DNA of 64,000 nucleotides from Sporomusaceae bacterium (lineage in GTDB: Bacteria > Bacillota > Negativicutes > UBA1444), in the NCBI GenBank assembly GCA_018434355.1, contig JAHDPL010000007.1, forward strand, positions 1 to 64,000, written 5' to 3'. Shown one piece after another: positions 42,499-51,099 of the stretch (its first letter is position 1; each line of letters starts with the position of its first letter). Made by a program: the position numbers and the translations under genes. Under the pieces are notes generated by a model, which did not search any database, was not told where the DNA came from, and was given only the letters and a program-made list of their open reading frames with translations.

Positions 42499-43038
42499 AT
42501 GAGCATAATTGACCGGATAATCCTTTCGATTTACACAATATTGCTGATGCTGCTGTCGTTAACCTCTATTTTGCTGTCATTGAAAGTCTTGCCGCAAGAA
42601 TATTGGCAGCAGGGGCTTTCGCTGATTTATGGACGTTGGGAGGCCGCGCTGATCGGCGGTGTGTTTTTTCTTGTCAGTATACGCTTGCTGCTGGCGGGGC
42701 TGCGTTCGCGGCGCGGGCCGAACAAAATCGTTCACCAGACCGAGATGGGCGTGGTCGAGATTTCGATCGGCGCCGTCGAAGAGTTGATTGCCAAAACTGC
42801 CCGGCATACCCGCGGCGTCCGTAACGCCAAGGTCCATATCCGGCAGTTGGGCCATGAAGTTAAAGTAGATATGCGGATCGTGGTCGGACCGGAGTATAAT
42901 ATTCCCCAAGTGGCGGCGGAAATTCAGCAACGGACCCAGGAATACCTGAAAAATACAGTCGGTGTTTCGATGACCGAAGTCCGGATACTAGTCAATGATA
43001 TTTCCAACGAGTTCAAAAGCAAGACGCGTGTGGACTGA
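42499..43038 (+). CDS. amaP: Alkaline shock response membrane anchor AmaP
   Basis: This 179-residue protein has two membrane segments (about 7-30 and 48-67) connected by a short loop with KVLPQEYW. A cytoplasmic Asp23-like half follows (EMGVVEISIGAVEELIAKTARH, VKVDMRIVVGPEYNIPQVAAEIQ). This is the architecture of AmaP, which tethers Asp23 to the membrane. It lies 11 bases after the asp23-like gene, with GGGGGATGAACG before its start. Confidence 0.9.
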   Translation: MSIIDRIILSIYTILLMLLSLTSILLSLKVLPQEYWQQGLSLIYGRWEAALIGGVFFLVSIRLLLAGLRSRRGPNKIVHQTEMGVVEISIGAVEELIAKTARHTRGVRNAKVHIRQLGHEVKVDMRIVVGPEYNIPQVAAEIQQRTQEYLKNTVGVSMTEVRILVNDISNEFKSKTRVD

Positions 43039-43058
43039 GTGCAAGGGAGGTAACGGAC

Positions 43059-43286
43059 ATGGATCCGCTTTTGTTTCAAGAGATCTGGCGGGCTCACAGC
43101 GGGAAAATCATGGGGGTTTTAATCGGCTTTGTGCTGGGGTTGCTGATTCTTGCCATCGGCTTTTTCCAGGCCCTGTTCGTACTGATTTGCATGATTGTCG
43201 GCTATGTGATCGGCAAACGGATTGATGATAAAGAAGACCTGATGGAGATCCTGGACAAGCTGTTGCCGCCGGGAACGCATCGATAG
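43059..43286 (+). CDS. DUF2273 small membrane protein
   Basis: This is a 75-residue protein with two hydrophobic stretches (about 17-36 and 38-51) and a charged C-terminus IGKRIDDKEDLMEILDKLLPP, matching DUF2273. The family accompanies asp23 and amaP in many Firmicutes and is thought to be part of the same envelope complex; its role is unproven. CAAGGGAGG precedes ATG 43059. Confidence 0.87.
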   Translation: MDPLLFQEIWRAHSGKIMGVLIGFVLGLLILAIGFFQALFVLICMIVGYVIGKRIDDKEDLMEILDKLLPPGTHR

Positions 43287-43307
43287 AATAGGAGCGTCAA
43301 AAATACA

Positions 43308-43721
43308 ATGAGTCGAAGAAAAGCCCGGGAAATTGCATTGCAGGTATTATTCCATATTGATTTTACCGGGGGATCGCCGGAAGAGATCATTCCGGCCGTT
43401 TATTCCATGCAGGAAATCGAGTTTTCCGAGTCGGTCAATGAATATGTGGAATGGATCGTTGCCGGAACATTAGCGCATCGGGACGAAATCGACCGGCAGA
43501 TTTCCGAACTGGCCAAGGACTGGAAGCTGGAGCGCATGGGCGGCGTGGACCGGGCGATTACCCGGATGGCGATTTTTGAAATAAAATATGGCGAAGAGAA
43601 GGTTCCGCCGCGCGCCGCAGTCAATGAGGCGGTTGAATTGGCCAAACACTTCGGATCCGATGAATCGGGCCGGTTTGTCAACGGAATCCTGGGGTCTTTG
43701 GTGCGGGGCGTTCAGTCTTAA
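43308..43721 (+). CDS. nusB: Transcription antitermination factor NusB
   Basis: NusB acts with NusE (S10) in rRNA antitermination. The 137-residue all-helical protein has RRKAREIALQVLFHIDF at the start, WKLERMGGVDRAITRMAIFEI in the middle and the C-terminal signature AVNEAVELAKHFGSDESGRFVNGILGS. It abuts the next gene with no gap. folD, which follows nusB in Bacillus, is replaced by a TsaD paralogue. Confidence 0.96.
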   Translation: MSRRKAREIALQVLFHIDFTGGSPEEIIPAVYSMQEIEFSESVNEYVEWIVAGTLAHRDEIDRQISELAKDWKLERMGGVDRAITRMAIFEIKYGEEKVPPRAAVNEAVELAKHFGSDESGRFVNGILGSLVRGVQS

Positions 43722-44675
43722 ATGGAGCTGACAATCGGAATTGACACCAGTTGTTATACGACATCGGTCGCAGCAATGGATGGTGCGGGCCGGTTATTGG
43801 CGGATGCCCGGATTCCCTTGCAAGTCAAGCCGGGCGGCAAAGGACTGGCTCAATCGGAAATGGTTTTTCAGCATGTACGCAATCTGCCGGTGGTGATGGA
43901 GCGGTTTCGTCGGGCTGCGGGCCAGCAGGCCCGGATTGTCGGCGTAGGCGTTTCAGTGAGACCGCGGCCGGTGGATTCTTCGTACATGCCCGTTTTTCTT
44001 GCCGGGCTTGGAGTGGCAAAATCTGTTGCTGCGGCGCTTGCTTGCCCGGTATATGAAATCAGTCATCAGGAGAACCATTTGCTGGCCGGCTTATGGTCTG
44101 CCCAGATGGTTGAGGCTGTTCCCTTTCTGGCCGTTCACGCTTCAGGCGGTACGACCGAGATATTAAAAGTCGGTCAACATTCGGGCGGTTTGGCGATTGA
44201 ACTGCTTGGCGGTTCTGGTGATTTGAACGCCGGACAATTCATCGACCGGATTGGCGTGGCTCTGGGGTTGTCTTTTCCGGCCGGTCCGGCGCTGGAAAAG
44301 TTGGCGGAACAAGCCGAAGCCGACTATCCAGTGACCTCGCCGGCTGTTAACGGTTTGCAGATCAGTTTTTCCGGTCCCGAGAGTCATGTGAAGCGCTGGT
44401 TGGCAAGCCGCCCCGATCCAGCTGCGGTTGCCGCATCCGTTCAGCACTGTGTCGCAGAATCTTTGAGCCGGGCTTTGGCGGCCGCAATCAAGCAGACGGG
44501 TATTACGCGGATTTTGCTTGTCGGCGGCGTGGCAGCGAATCTTTTTATCCGTAACCATGTTTCAGGGGTTTTGCAAAAACCTTGGCAGGCCGAGGTGCGT
44601 TGGCCGAAAGCGGAATTCAGCGGCGATAATGCCGCCGGCACGGCCTGGTGGGCGCTGCGGCAAAGGACGGTGTAG
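43722..44675 (+). CDS. TsaD/Kae1 paralogue (M22 family), function unknown
   Basis: This 317-residue ASKHA-fold protein is related to TsaD, the tRNA t6A factor. It starts IGIDTSCYTTSVAAMD, has GVGVSVRPRPVDSSYMPVF, metal-site histidines H115 and H119 in SHQENHLLAG, HASGGTTEIL and a late GGVAANLFIR. It lacks the exact HxEGH form of TsaD and is shorter at the C-terminus. I regard it as a paralogue, seen between nusB and xseA in some Clostridia and Negativicutes, not as the true TsaD. Its start adjoins the nusB stop. Confidence 0.8.
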   Translation: MELTIGIDTSCYTTSVAAMDGAGRLLADARIPLQVKPGGKGLAQSEMVFQHVRNLPVVMERFRRAAGQQARIVGVGVSVRPRPVDSSYMPVFLAGLGVAKSVAAALACPVYEISHQENHLLAGLWSAQMVEAVPFLAVHASGGTTEILKVGQHSGGLAIELLGGSGDLNAGQFIDRIGVALGLSFPAGPALEKLAEQAEADYPVTSPAVNGLQISFSGPESHVKRWLASRPDPAAVAASVQHCVAESLSRALAAAIKQTGITRILLVGGVAANLFIRNHVSGVLQKPWQAEVRWPKAEFSGDNAAGTAWWALRQRTV

Positions 44676-44711
44676 TTTCTGGAGTTTCAAACGCAGCCAA
44701 CCGCACTCAGT

Positions 44712-45905
44712 GTGAGCGAATTGACCGCCTATATCCGGCATTTGTTTGAACGGGACAATTTGCTGGGACGCGTGCGCGTCTGGGGTGAATTGTCGAATTT
44801 CCGTCGTCACCATTCGGGGCATTGCTATTTCACGCTGAAGGATGCCGGGGCAGCGCTGCGTTGTGTGATGTTCCGCAGCAAGGCAATCGGGTTGAAGTTC
44901 GTTCCCCGGGACGGATTGCGGGTCCGTTTGACCGGCAATGTGTCGGTTTACGAACGTGACGGCAATTATCAGCTTTATGTGGAATCGATGCTGCCGGATG
45001 GCTTAGGCGATCTCAGCGCGGCATTCGCCAAACTGCGGGAAAAACTATTGGCGGAAGGACTGTTTGACGAGAGCCGTAAGCAGCCGATTCCTTTTCTGCC
45101 CAAGGCCATTGGTGTAGTGACTTCGCCAACCGGGGCAGCACTGAGGGATATTGTGACGGTGGCTAGGCGGCGACACGGCGGGATTCCGATTATTCTGGTC
45201 CCGGCCCAGGTACAGGGCGAGGAGGCGCCGGAGCAAATTGTGCGCGGTATTGAACTCCTCGATAGATCGGGCCGGGTCGATGTGATCGTGATTGGTCGTG
45301 GCGGCGGTAGTATCGAAGAATTGTGGGCCTTCAATGATGAGCGCGTGGTTCGGGCGGTGGCGGCGGCTGTGGCGCCGATTGTCTCGGCGGTGGGCCATCA
45401 GACGGATTTTACGCTCAGTGACTTTGCAGCTGATTTGCGGGCGGCAACTCCTTCACAGGCTGCGGAACTGGTCGTGCCGGACCGGTTGGAGTTGCTTCGT
45501 CGTTTGTCTTCGACCAAACGCAGGATCAATCAGGCTTTGCGGCACCTACTGATCGAGTGGCGGCTGCGATTGGAGCGTTGCCTGCAGTCTGCCTTGTTCC
45601 GCCGGCCGCAGGAACTGCTGCGTGATCGGAGTCAACTGCTTGACCAGCTGTCCGAACGATTGACGAACGCGCTGAAAACCGCACTGGATGAGCGCCAGCA
45701 ACGCCTGCGAATCACCAATGAAAAATTGAACCTGCTCAATCCCTGGGGAGTGCTGCAACGGGGCTATAGTGTAGTACGGCGACCGGACGGCGCAGTCATC
45801 TGCTCGGCTGAAGCTGTGGAAACCGGTGAATCGCTCGATATCTGGCTGCACAGGGGAAAACTTGCCGTAACTGTCACTAGCGCGGAGAGGGTGAGAAAAT
45901 CATGA
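44712..45905 (+). CDS. xseA: Exodeoxyribonuclease VII large subunit
   Basis: XseA is the catalytic subunit of ExoVII, a single-strand DNA exonuclease working with XseB. The protein has the N-terminal OB domain (RVWGELSNFRRHHSGHCYFTLKD), the catalytic core with VVTSPTGAALRDI, VIGRGGGSIEELWAFNDE and SAVGHQTDFTLSDFAADLRAATPSQAAEL, and a long helical C-terminal region. From GTG 44712 it has 397 residues, but the conserved LSV just upstream is in frame. The true start may therefore be CTG 44679, since no ATG, GTG or TTG lies between. It overlaps xseB by ATGA. Confidence 0.92.
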   Translation: MSELTAYIRHLFERDNLLGRVRVWGELSNFRRHHSGHCYFTLKDAGAALRCVMFRSKAIGLKFVPRDGLRVRLTGNVSVYERDGNYQLYVESMLPDGLGDLSAAFAKLREKLLAEGLFDESRKQPIPFLPKAIGVVTSPTGAALRDIVTVARRRHGGIPIILVPAQVQGEEAPEQIVRGIELLDRSGRVDVIVIGRGGGSIEELWAFNDERVVRAVAAAVAPIVSAVGHQTDFTLSDFAADLRAATPSQAAELVVPDRLELLRRLSSTKRRINQALRHLLIEWRLRLERCLQSALFRRPQELLRDRSQLLDQLSERLTNALKTALDERQQRLRITNEKLNLLNPWGVLQRGYSVVRRPDGAVICSAEAVETGESLDIWLHRGKLAVTVTSAERVRKS

Positions 45906-46162
45906 GAAAAGCGGCGCAAAAGAACGCTGTCGCCGGAGAGGGCTTTGATGAATCGCTGACCAGACTGGAAGCGCTGGTGGAAGAAATGGAGCGTGGCGAA
46001 CTGACTTTGGAGGCAGCAATGCAGAAACATGCCGAAGGGGTCGAACTGGCGGCATTTTGCCTGCAGCAGCTGAAAGCTTCCGAGAAAGCGGTCAATAAGG
46101 TACTGAAGGAATCGGGCGGCGTTTTGTCTGAAATGGAACTGATATTACCGGAGGAAGAGTAA
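45902..46162 (+). CDS. xseB: Exodeoxyribonuclease VII small subunit
   Basis: XseB is the helical small subunit that wraps the XseA C-terminal helices. The 86-residue protein has the family core FDESLTRLEALVEEMERGELTL and a following helix of LQQLKASEKAV. It starts within the end of xseA and ends one base into ispA, so the three genes are tightly coupled. Confidence 0.95.
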   Translation: MRKAAQKNAVAGEGFDESLTRLEALVEEMERGELTLEAAMQKHAEGVELAAFCLQQLKASEKAVNKVLKESGGVLSEMELILPEEE

Positions 46163-47043
46163 TGTGGCGTAACTATCTGAAACAGAGACAGGTGCAGGTG
46201 GAAGCGGCGATGGAGACTCTGGTCCCTGCTCGCGCCGACGAACCGCTGGCCGAAATGATGAAAGCGATGCGCTACAGTCTGTTTGCCGGCGGCAAACGGT
46301 TGCGGCCGATTTTACTGATGGCGGCGGCCGACGCGGTGGGCAAGGATGGAGGCTCGTTCCTGCATGCCGCCTGCGCGCTGGAGATGATCCATACCTATTC
46401 GCTGATTCATGACGATTTGCCGGCGATGGACGATGATGATTATCGGCGCGGCATGCTGACGAATCATAAGGTGTTTGGCGAAGGGATGGCAATTTTGGCA
46501 GGCGATGGCCTGCTGACGCTGGCGTTTGAAGTTTTGCTGTCGCAGCCTGATTCCCCGCCAGCCACTCTGAACCGGGTCGCGCGTGAAGTGGCGGCTGCTG
46601 CCGGACCGGCCGGCATGGTCGGCGGTCAGGCGATCGATCTGTCGTCGGAAGGAAAGTTTCCTTCGCCGCAAACCATGGCGCTGATGCATAGTCTTAAAAC
46701 CGGCGCGTTATTTCGCGCCAGCATCCGCTCCGGTGCAATCCTGGCCGAGGCGACCGAGGCGGAACTGGCCAGCCTGACCGAGTTTGCTGAAAAATTTGGC
46801 CTGGCGTTCCAGATCACCGACGACATCCTGGATGTGACAGGTTCCGATGCGACCTTGGGCAAACCGGTCGGCAGCGATGAACGCAATCAAAAGGCGACCT
46901 ATGTGACGGTCTACTCCCTGCCGGAAGCGCAAAAAATGGCGCAACAGGCAGTGACTGAAGCATTGGCTTCGCTCGAGCAATTCGGCGAAAAAGCCTGGGT
47001 TCTTCGCAGTTTGGCGGAATACCTGCTGACTCGTGATAGCTGA
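46162..47043 (+). CDS. ispA: Polyprenyl (geranyl/farnesyl) diphosphate synthase
   Basis: This short-chain trans-prenyltransferase makes farnesyl diphosphate from IPP and DMAPP. The 293-residue protein has the first Asp-rich motif DDLPAMDDDD (84-93) with its bacterial FPP-synthase two-residue insertion, GGKRLRP before it, GQAIDL, KTGALF and the second Asp-rich motif DDILDVTG. Together with dxs downstream it supplies isoprenoids, including the undecaprenyl carrier used by MraY and MurG. Confidence 0.94.
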   Translation: MWRNYLKQRQVQVEAAMETLVPARADEPLAEMMKAMRYSLFAGGKRLRPILLMAAADAVGKDGGSFLHAACALEMIHTYSLIHDDLPAMDDDDYRRGMLTNHKVFGEGMAILAGDGLLTLAFEVLLSQPDSPPATLNRVAREVAAAAGPAGMVGGQAIDLSSEGKFPSPQTMALMHSLKTGALFRASIRSGAILAEATEAELASLTEFAEKFGLAFQITDDILDVTGSDATLGKPVGSDERNQKATYVTVYSLPEAQKMAQQAVTEALASLEQFGEKAWVLRSLAEYLLTRDS

Positions 47044-47054
47044 GGGATTTGCTG

Positions 47055-47513
47055 ATGTATGACTGGTTTTTTGCCCTGTTGCGCAACCAGGTTTTCATGG
47101 CGGCGATTGCCGCCTGGACGGTGGCGCAGTGTACCAAAATATTGCGGGATATCCTGAACGGATCCTTTCGCTGGGAACGGATCACCGGGGCGGGCGGCAT
47201 GCCCAGCGCCCATGCGGCGATGGTCGTGGCGACGACAGTGTCCTCCGGCTTGGCCCTTGGCTTCGACAGCCCTTTTTTTGCTATTTCTTTCGTATTGTCC
47301 GGCATCGTTATGTATGATGCGGCAGGCGTGCGGCGTCATGCAGGACGGCATGCCCGGGCGCTGAACCGGATCATCCAGGAACTCAAAGGAGAACATCCGT
47401 TGAAAAATATCCGACTGAAAGAACTGATCGGTCATTCGCCGATGGAGGTTCTGGTCGGTGCATTGCAGGGGCTGTTTGTCGGCTGGTTTGTCTGCCGCAT
47501 CATTTATACCTGA
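47055..47513 (+). CDS. Divergent PAP2 family membrane protein (DUF212, YuiD-like)
   Basis: This small membrane protein of 152 residues has the DUF212 motifs AAWTVAQCTKILRD, GGMPSAHAAMV (the PSxH core of acid phosphatases), YDAAGVRRHAGRHA and LIGHSPMEVLVGALQG. It is related to PAP2 phosphatases; the natural substrate is unknown, although its place between ispA and dxs suggests an isoprenoid or lipid phosphate. ATG 47055 is chosen because GAGGG lies eight bases ahead; TTG 47049 is too close. Confidence 0.88.
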   Translation: MYDWFFALLRNQVFMAAIAAWTVAQCTKILRDILNGSFRWERITGAGGMPSAHAAMVVATTVSSGLALGFDSPFFAISFVLSGIVMYDAAGVRRHAGRHARALNRIIQELKGEHPLKNIRLKELIGHSPMEVLVGALQGLFVGWFVCRIIYT

Positions 47514-47527
47514 AAGGGGCTCTTCGC

Positions 47528-49429
47528 TTGACTTGCTATTTGAAAAACCTGTGTTCGCCCGATGATCTCGACAAGCTTGATTTTGATCAACTGGCGGCGC
47601 TGGCCGAAGAAATCCGCGAATTGATGATTCAGACCGTTTCGCGGACAGGTGGCCACCTCGCCTCCAATCTTGGGGTTGTCGAGCTTACTTTGGCCTTGCA
47701 TAAAGTATTTGACAGTCCGCGTGACAAATTCGTCTTCGATGTCGGTCATCAATCCTATGCCCACAAGATATTGACCGGTCGCCGCGACCAGTTTGAAAGC
47801 TTGCGGACGTATAAGGGCATCTGCGGCTTTCCCCGTCGCGATGAAAGCGCGCATGACGCTTTTGGCGCCGGTCATTCCAGCACTTCGGTGTCGGCTGCGT
47901 TGGGGATGGCGCTGGCCCGCGATATGCGAGGCGAGAAGCACAAAGTGATCGCGGTGATCGGTGATGGTTCATTGACCGGCGGACTGGCGTTCGAAGGGCT
48001 GAACCATGCCGGACATCTGAAACGGGATCTGATTGTGGTCCTCAATGACAACGAGATGTCGATCAGCAAAAATGTCGGTGCGGTGTCGCATTATCTGGCG
48101 AAAATGCGGTTGACCCCCACCTACTCCTGGGCCAAGCATAATATCGAGTTTTTCCTGCGGCGGATTCCGGCGATCGGCGACAGTGTGGCAAATACGGCGG
48201 AGCGGATGAAAAGCAGCGTCAAGTATCTGCTGGTGCCGGGCATGTTCTTTGAGGAACTTGGCTTTACTTATCTGGGGCCGATTGACGGGCATGACCTGCC
48301 GCTGTTGGTAGAAGTGATGGAAAAGGCAAAAAGCCTGCACACTCCGGTGCTGGTCCATGTATTGACGCAAAAAGGCAAAGGCTATGCGCCGGCTGAGTGC
48401 AGGGCGGACAAGTTCCACGGGGTGGGGCCGTTTTGCGTGGAATCCGGTAAAACCATCAAAGCTGCCCAAGCGCCGACCTATACGTCGGTTTTTGGCGATG
48501 CAATGATCGAAATGGCGGAAAAAGTACCGCAGTTGGTGGGAATCACCGCCGCGATGTCGGACGGAACCGGGCTCGACCGGTTTGCCGCCAAGTATCCGGA
48601 TCGTTTTTTTGATGTCGGGATTGCGGAGCAGCATGCCGTGACGATGGCTGCCGGACTGGCTTCACAGGGTAAACGACCGGTGGTTGCCGTGTACTCGACT
48701 TTTTCCCAGCGCGCTTATGACAGCTTGATTCATGATGTCTGCCTGCAAAACCTGCCGGTCATCATTGCACTGGACCGGGCCGGTTTAGTTGGCGAGGACG
48801 GCCCGACGCATCACGGCACGTTTGATTTGGCGTTCTGCCGGATCATCCCCAACCTTACCATCATGACGCCGAAGGATGAAGCGGAGTTGCGCGATATGCT
48901 CTTTACGGCGCTGCAGCTGGATGGACCGGTGGTGCTTCGCTATCCACGGGGACGCAGCGACGATGGATTCACGATGCCGGAGCAGCCGAACCGGCTGCCG
49001 GTCGGCAAGGCCGAGCGGCTGGCGCCGGGCGACGAAGTGGTGCTGCTGGCGGCCGGGACCATGGTCCAGTCGGCGCTGAAAGCAGCCGAAATGTTAAAAC
49101 AAAGTGGCGTACAGGCCGGTGTGATCAATGCACGGTTTGTCAAGCCGCTTGATACGGAGCTGATATTGGAGTTGGCAAAAACAGCCCGTTATTTGGTTAC
49201 ATTGGAAGAGAACTGCCTGATGGGCGGCTTTGGCTCAGCCGTGTGGGAGACAATCAACGCCGCCGGACTGACTGGTCCAAAACTGCTGCGACTTGGTCTG
49301 CCGGACTGTTTTGTCGAACAGGGAACGCGGGCCGAATTGCTGGAATGCTTGCGGCTCGATCCGCCAGGAATCGCCGAGCAGGTTGCCGCTTTTATCGGAG
49401 TGGAGTACCATGGCCCAGCAGAGGCTTGA
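47528..49429 (+). CDS. dxs: 1-deoxy-D-xylulose-5-phosphate synthase
   Basis: Dxs condenses pyruvate and glyceraldehyde-3-phosphate with thiamine diphosphate, the first step of the MEP pathway. The 633-residue transketolase-like enzyme has GGHLASNLGVVELTLALH, GAGHSSTSVSAALGMA, the ThDP motif GDGSLTGGLAFEGLN with NDN, VHVLTQKGKGYAPAE, GIAEQHAVTMAAGLA and DRAGLVGEDGPTHHG. The start is TTG 47528 with AAAGGGG ahead. The end overlaps tlyA by 20 bases. Confidence 0.96.
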   Translation: MTCYLKNLCSPDDLDKLDFDQLAALAEEIRELMIQTVSRTGGHLASNLGVVELTLALHKVFDSPRDKFVFDVGHQSYAHKILTGRRDQFESLRTYKGICGFPRRDESAHDAFGAGHSSTSVSAALGMALARDMRGEKHKVIAVIGDGSLTGGLAFEGLNHAGHLKRDLIVVLNDNEMSISKNVGAVSHYLAKMRLTPTYSWAKHNIEFFLRRIPAIGDSVANTAERMKSSVKYLLVPGMFFEELGFTYLGPIDGHDLPLLVEVMEKAKSLHTPVLVHVLTQKGKGYAPAECRADKFHGVGPFCVESGKTIKAAQAPTYTSVFGDAMIEMAEKVPQLVGITAAMSDGTGLDRFAAKYPDRFFDVGIAEQHAVTMAAGLASQGKRPVVAVYSTFSQRAYDSLIHDVCLQNLPVIIALDRAGLVGEDGPTHHGTFDLAFCRIIPNLTIMTPKDEAELRDMLFTALQLDGPVVLRYPRGRSDDGFTMPEQPNRLPVGKAERLAPGDEVVLLAAGTMVQSALKAAEMLKQSGVQAGVINARFVKPLDTELILELAKTARYLVTLEENCLMGGFGSAVWETINAAGLTGPKLLRLGLPDCFVEQGTRAELLECLRLDPPGIAEQVAAFIGVEYHGPAEA

Positions 49430-50225
49430 CGCGCTGTTGGTGCAACAAGGGATCGCTTCCGGGCGGGATCAGGCCAAGGCGTTCATTTTGTCGGGGCAGG
49501 TGCAGGTGGATGGGCAGCGGGTCGACAAAGCCGGTGCGATGGTGCCTGATACGGCGCAAATCGTGTTTGCCGGCAAAACCAATCCGTTTGTCAGCCGGGG
49601 CGGACTGAAGCTGGCCAAGGCGCTGACCGAGTTCGCAATTGAGCTTGCCGGTCGCCGGGTTTTGGATCTGGGGGCCTCTACCGGCGGATTCACGGATTGC
49701 GCTTTGCAAAATGGCGCGATCGAAGTGGTAGCCGTGGATGTCGGGTATGGACAACTGGCCTGGTCGCTGCGCAATGACAGTCGGGTAAAAGTGATGGAGC
49801 GGACCAATGCCCGTTATCTGACTGTAGAAGCGATTGATGGTCCGGTCGATTTTGTTACCGCCGATTTGGCATTCATTTCCCTTACCAAGGTGTTGCCGAT
49901 TCTGCCGCCATTGATCAGCGAAACCGCTGAAGCCGTTGTGCTGGTGAAACCCCAGTTTGAAGCAGGACGCGGTCAGGTCGGCAAAAAAGGCGTCGTCAAG
50001 GACCCGGCCGTGCACGAAGCAGTCATAAACCAAGTGACCGAAGTGGCCAAGGGGCTTGGGCTGCAGCCGGTCAATGTAAGTTATTCGCCAATCACCGGGC
50101 CGGAAGGCAATATCGAATATTTGTTGCACCTTGCCAACAGAGCCGAAGCGCAGCCTGATTTCGCCGAGCGGGTGGTTCAGACAGTGGCGGCGGCTCACGC
50201 CAACTTGCAGCCAGTACGGAGGTAG
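49410..50225 (+). CDS. tlyA: TlyA family rRNA (cytidine-2'-O)-methyltransferase
   Basis: TlyA proteins methylate ribose 2'-O of cytidines in 16S and 23S rRNA. The 271-residue protein has an N-terminal S4 RNA-binding domain (RLDALLVQQGIASGRDQAKAF), SRGGLKL, then an FtsJ-like SAM domain with VLDLGASTGGFTDC and DLAFISL, and VKPQFEAGRGQVGKKGVVKD for the catalytic Lys. ATG 49410 lies within the end of dxs after GGAGTGGAG. dxs-tlyA-nadK-argR-recN is the canonical order. Confidence 0.94.
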   Translation: MAQQRLDALLVQQGIASGRDQAKAFILSGQVQVDGQRVDKAGAMVPDTAQIVFAGKTNPFVSRGGLKLAKALTEFAIELAGRRVLDLGASTGGFTDCALQNGAIEVVAVDVGYGQLAWSLRNDSRVKVMERTNARYLTVEAIDGPVDFVTADLAFISLTKVLPILPPLISETAEAVVLVKPQFEAGRGQVGKKGVVKDPAVHEAVINQVTEVAKGLGLQPVNVSYSPITGPEGNIEYLLHLANRAEAQPDFAERVVQTVAAAHANLQPVRR

Positions 50226-50229
50226 TAGC

Positions 50230-51099
50230 TTGTTCACGATCGGATTGTTTCCCAACACGAAAAAGCCCAGCGTTGCTCCGATATTTGACTGGATTGTCCG
50301 CTATTTGCAGGATAAGCAGGTTCCGGTATTGATGCTCGAAGAAACTGCGGCGGCGATGAATTGTCCTGAGCTTGGCTGCAGCCGGGAGCGGCTGGCGGAA
50401 TCGGCGACGCTTGCACTGACATTGGGCGGCGACGGAACTTTGCTGAATACGACGCGGGAGCTGGCGCCGCACGGGATCGCTGTGTGCGGCATCAATCTGG
50501 GGCAACTGGGGTTTCTCACAGAAATTGAACTGGCTGACCTGACGCCATCGCTGGAAAAGCTGATTCGCGGTGAATACTATATCGAAGAGCGACAGATGCT
50601 TGATGCTGCGATCCTGCGTGACGGAGCGCAGATCATTGCCGCGTCGTCGCTAAATGATGTCGTGGTGGCCAAAGGCGGCTTTTCCCGGATGATTCGCTTA
50701 AAGCTCTATATTGACGGACACCTCACCGCCAATTATCCGGCGGACGGGTTGATTGTCGCGACCTCGACCGGTTCGACCGGCTATTCGTTGTCGGCGGGCG
50801 GACCGATTGTCAGTCCGGCACTGCGGGTGACCGTCATAACGCCGATTTGTCCGCATAGTTTAAATACCCGTTCATTGATCGTATCCGACAAGGAAGAAGT
50901 ACGAATCGAGCCTCAGGCCACCCATGACGATATCGTGCTGACCGTGGACGGACAGACTCTTTACCATTTGAAGCGCGGCGATAAGGTAGTGGTGACCCGT
51001 TCACCATTCCGGGCCCGGTTTGCCAAGTTTGTCGGTAGTAGTTACTATGATTCGCTTTGGACCAAATTGCGACGGAGCGATCCGGATGATTCCGTCTAA
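50230..51099 (+). CDS. nadK: NAD kinase
   Basis: NAD kinase makes NADP from NAD and ATP. The 289-residue protein has the catalytic GGDGT motif (66-70), GINLGQLGFLTEI, the conserved LNDVVV, YPADGLIVATSTGSTGYSLSAGGPIVSP and a C-terminal VDGQ. The start is TTG 50230, preceded at good distance by GGAGG; it overlaps neither neighbour at the 5' end. The 3' end overlaps the next gene by 14 bases. Confidence 0.95.
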   Translation: MFTIGLFPNTKKPSVAPIFDWIVRYLQDKQVPVLMLEETAAAMNCPELGCSRERLAESATLALTLGGDGTLLNTTRELAPHGIAVCGINLGQLGFLTEIELADLTPSLEKLIRGEYYIEERQMLDAAILRDGAQIIAASSLNDVVVAKGGFSRMIRLKLYIDGHLTANYPADGLIVATSTGSTGYSLSAGGPIVSPALRVTVITPICPHSLNTRSLIVSDKEEVRIEPQATHDDIVLTVDGQTLYHLKRGDKVVVTRSPFRARFAKFVGSSYYDSLWTKLRRSDPDDSV

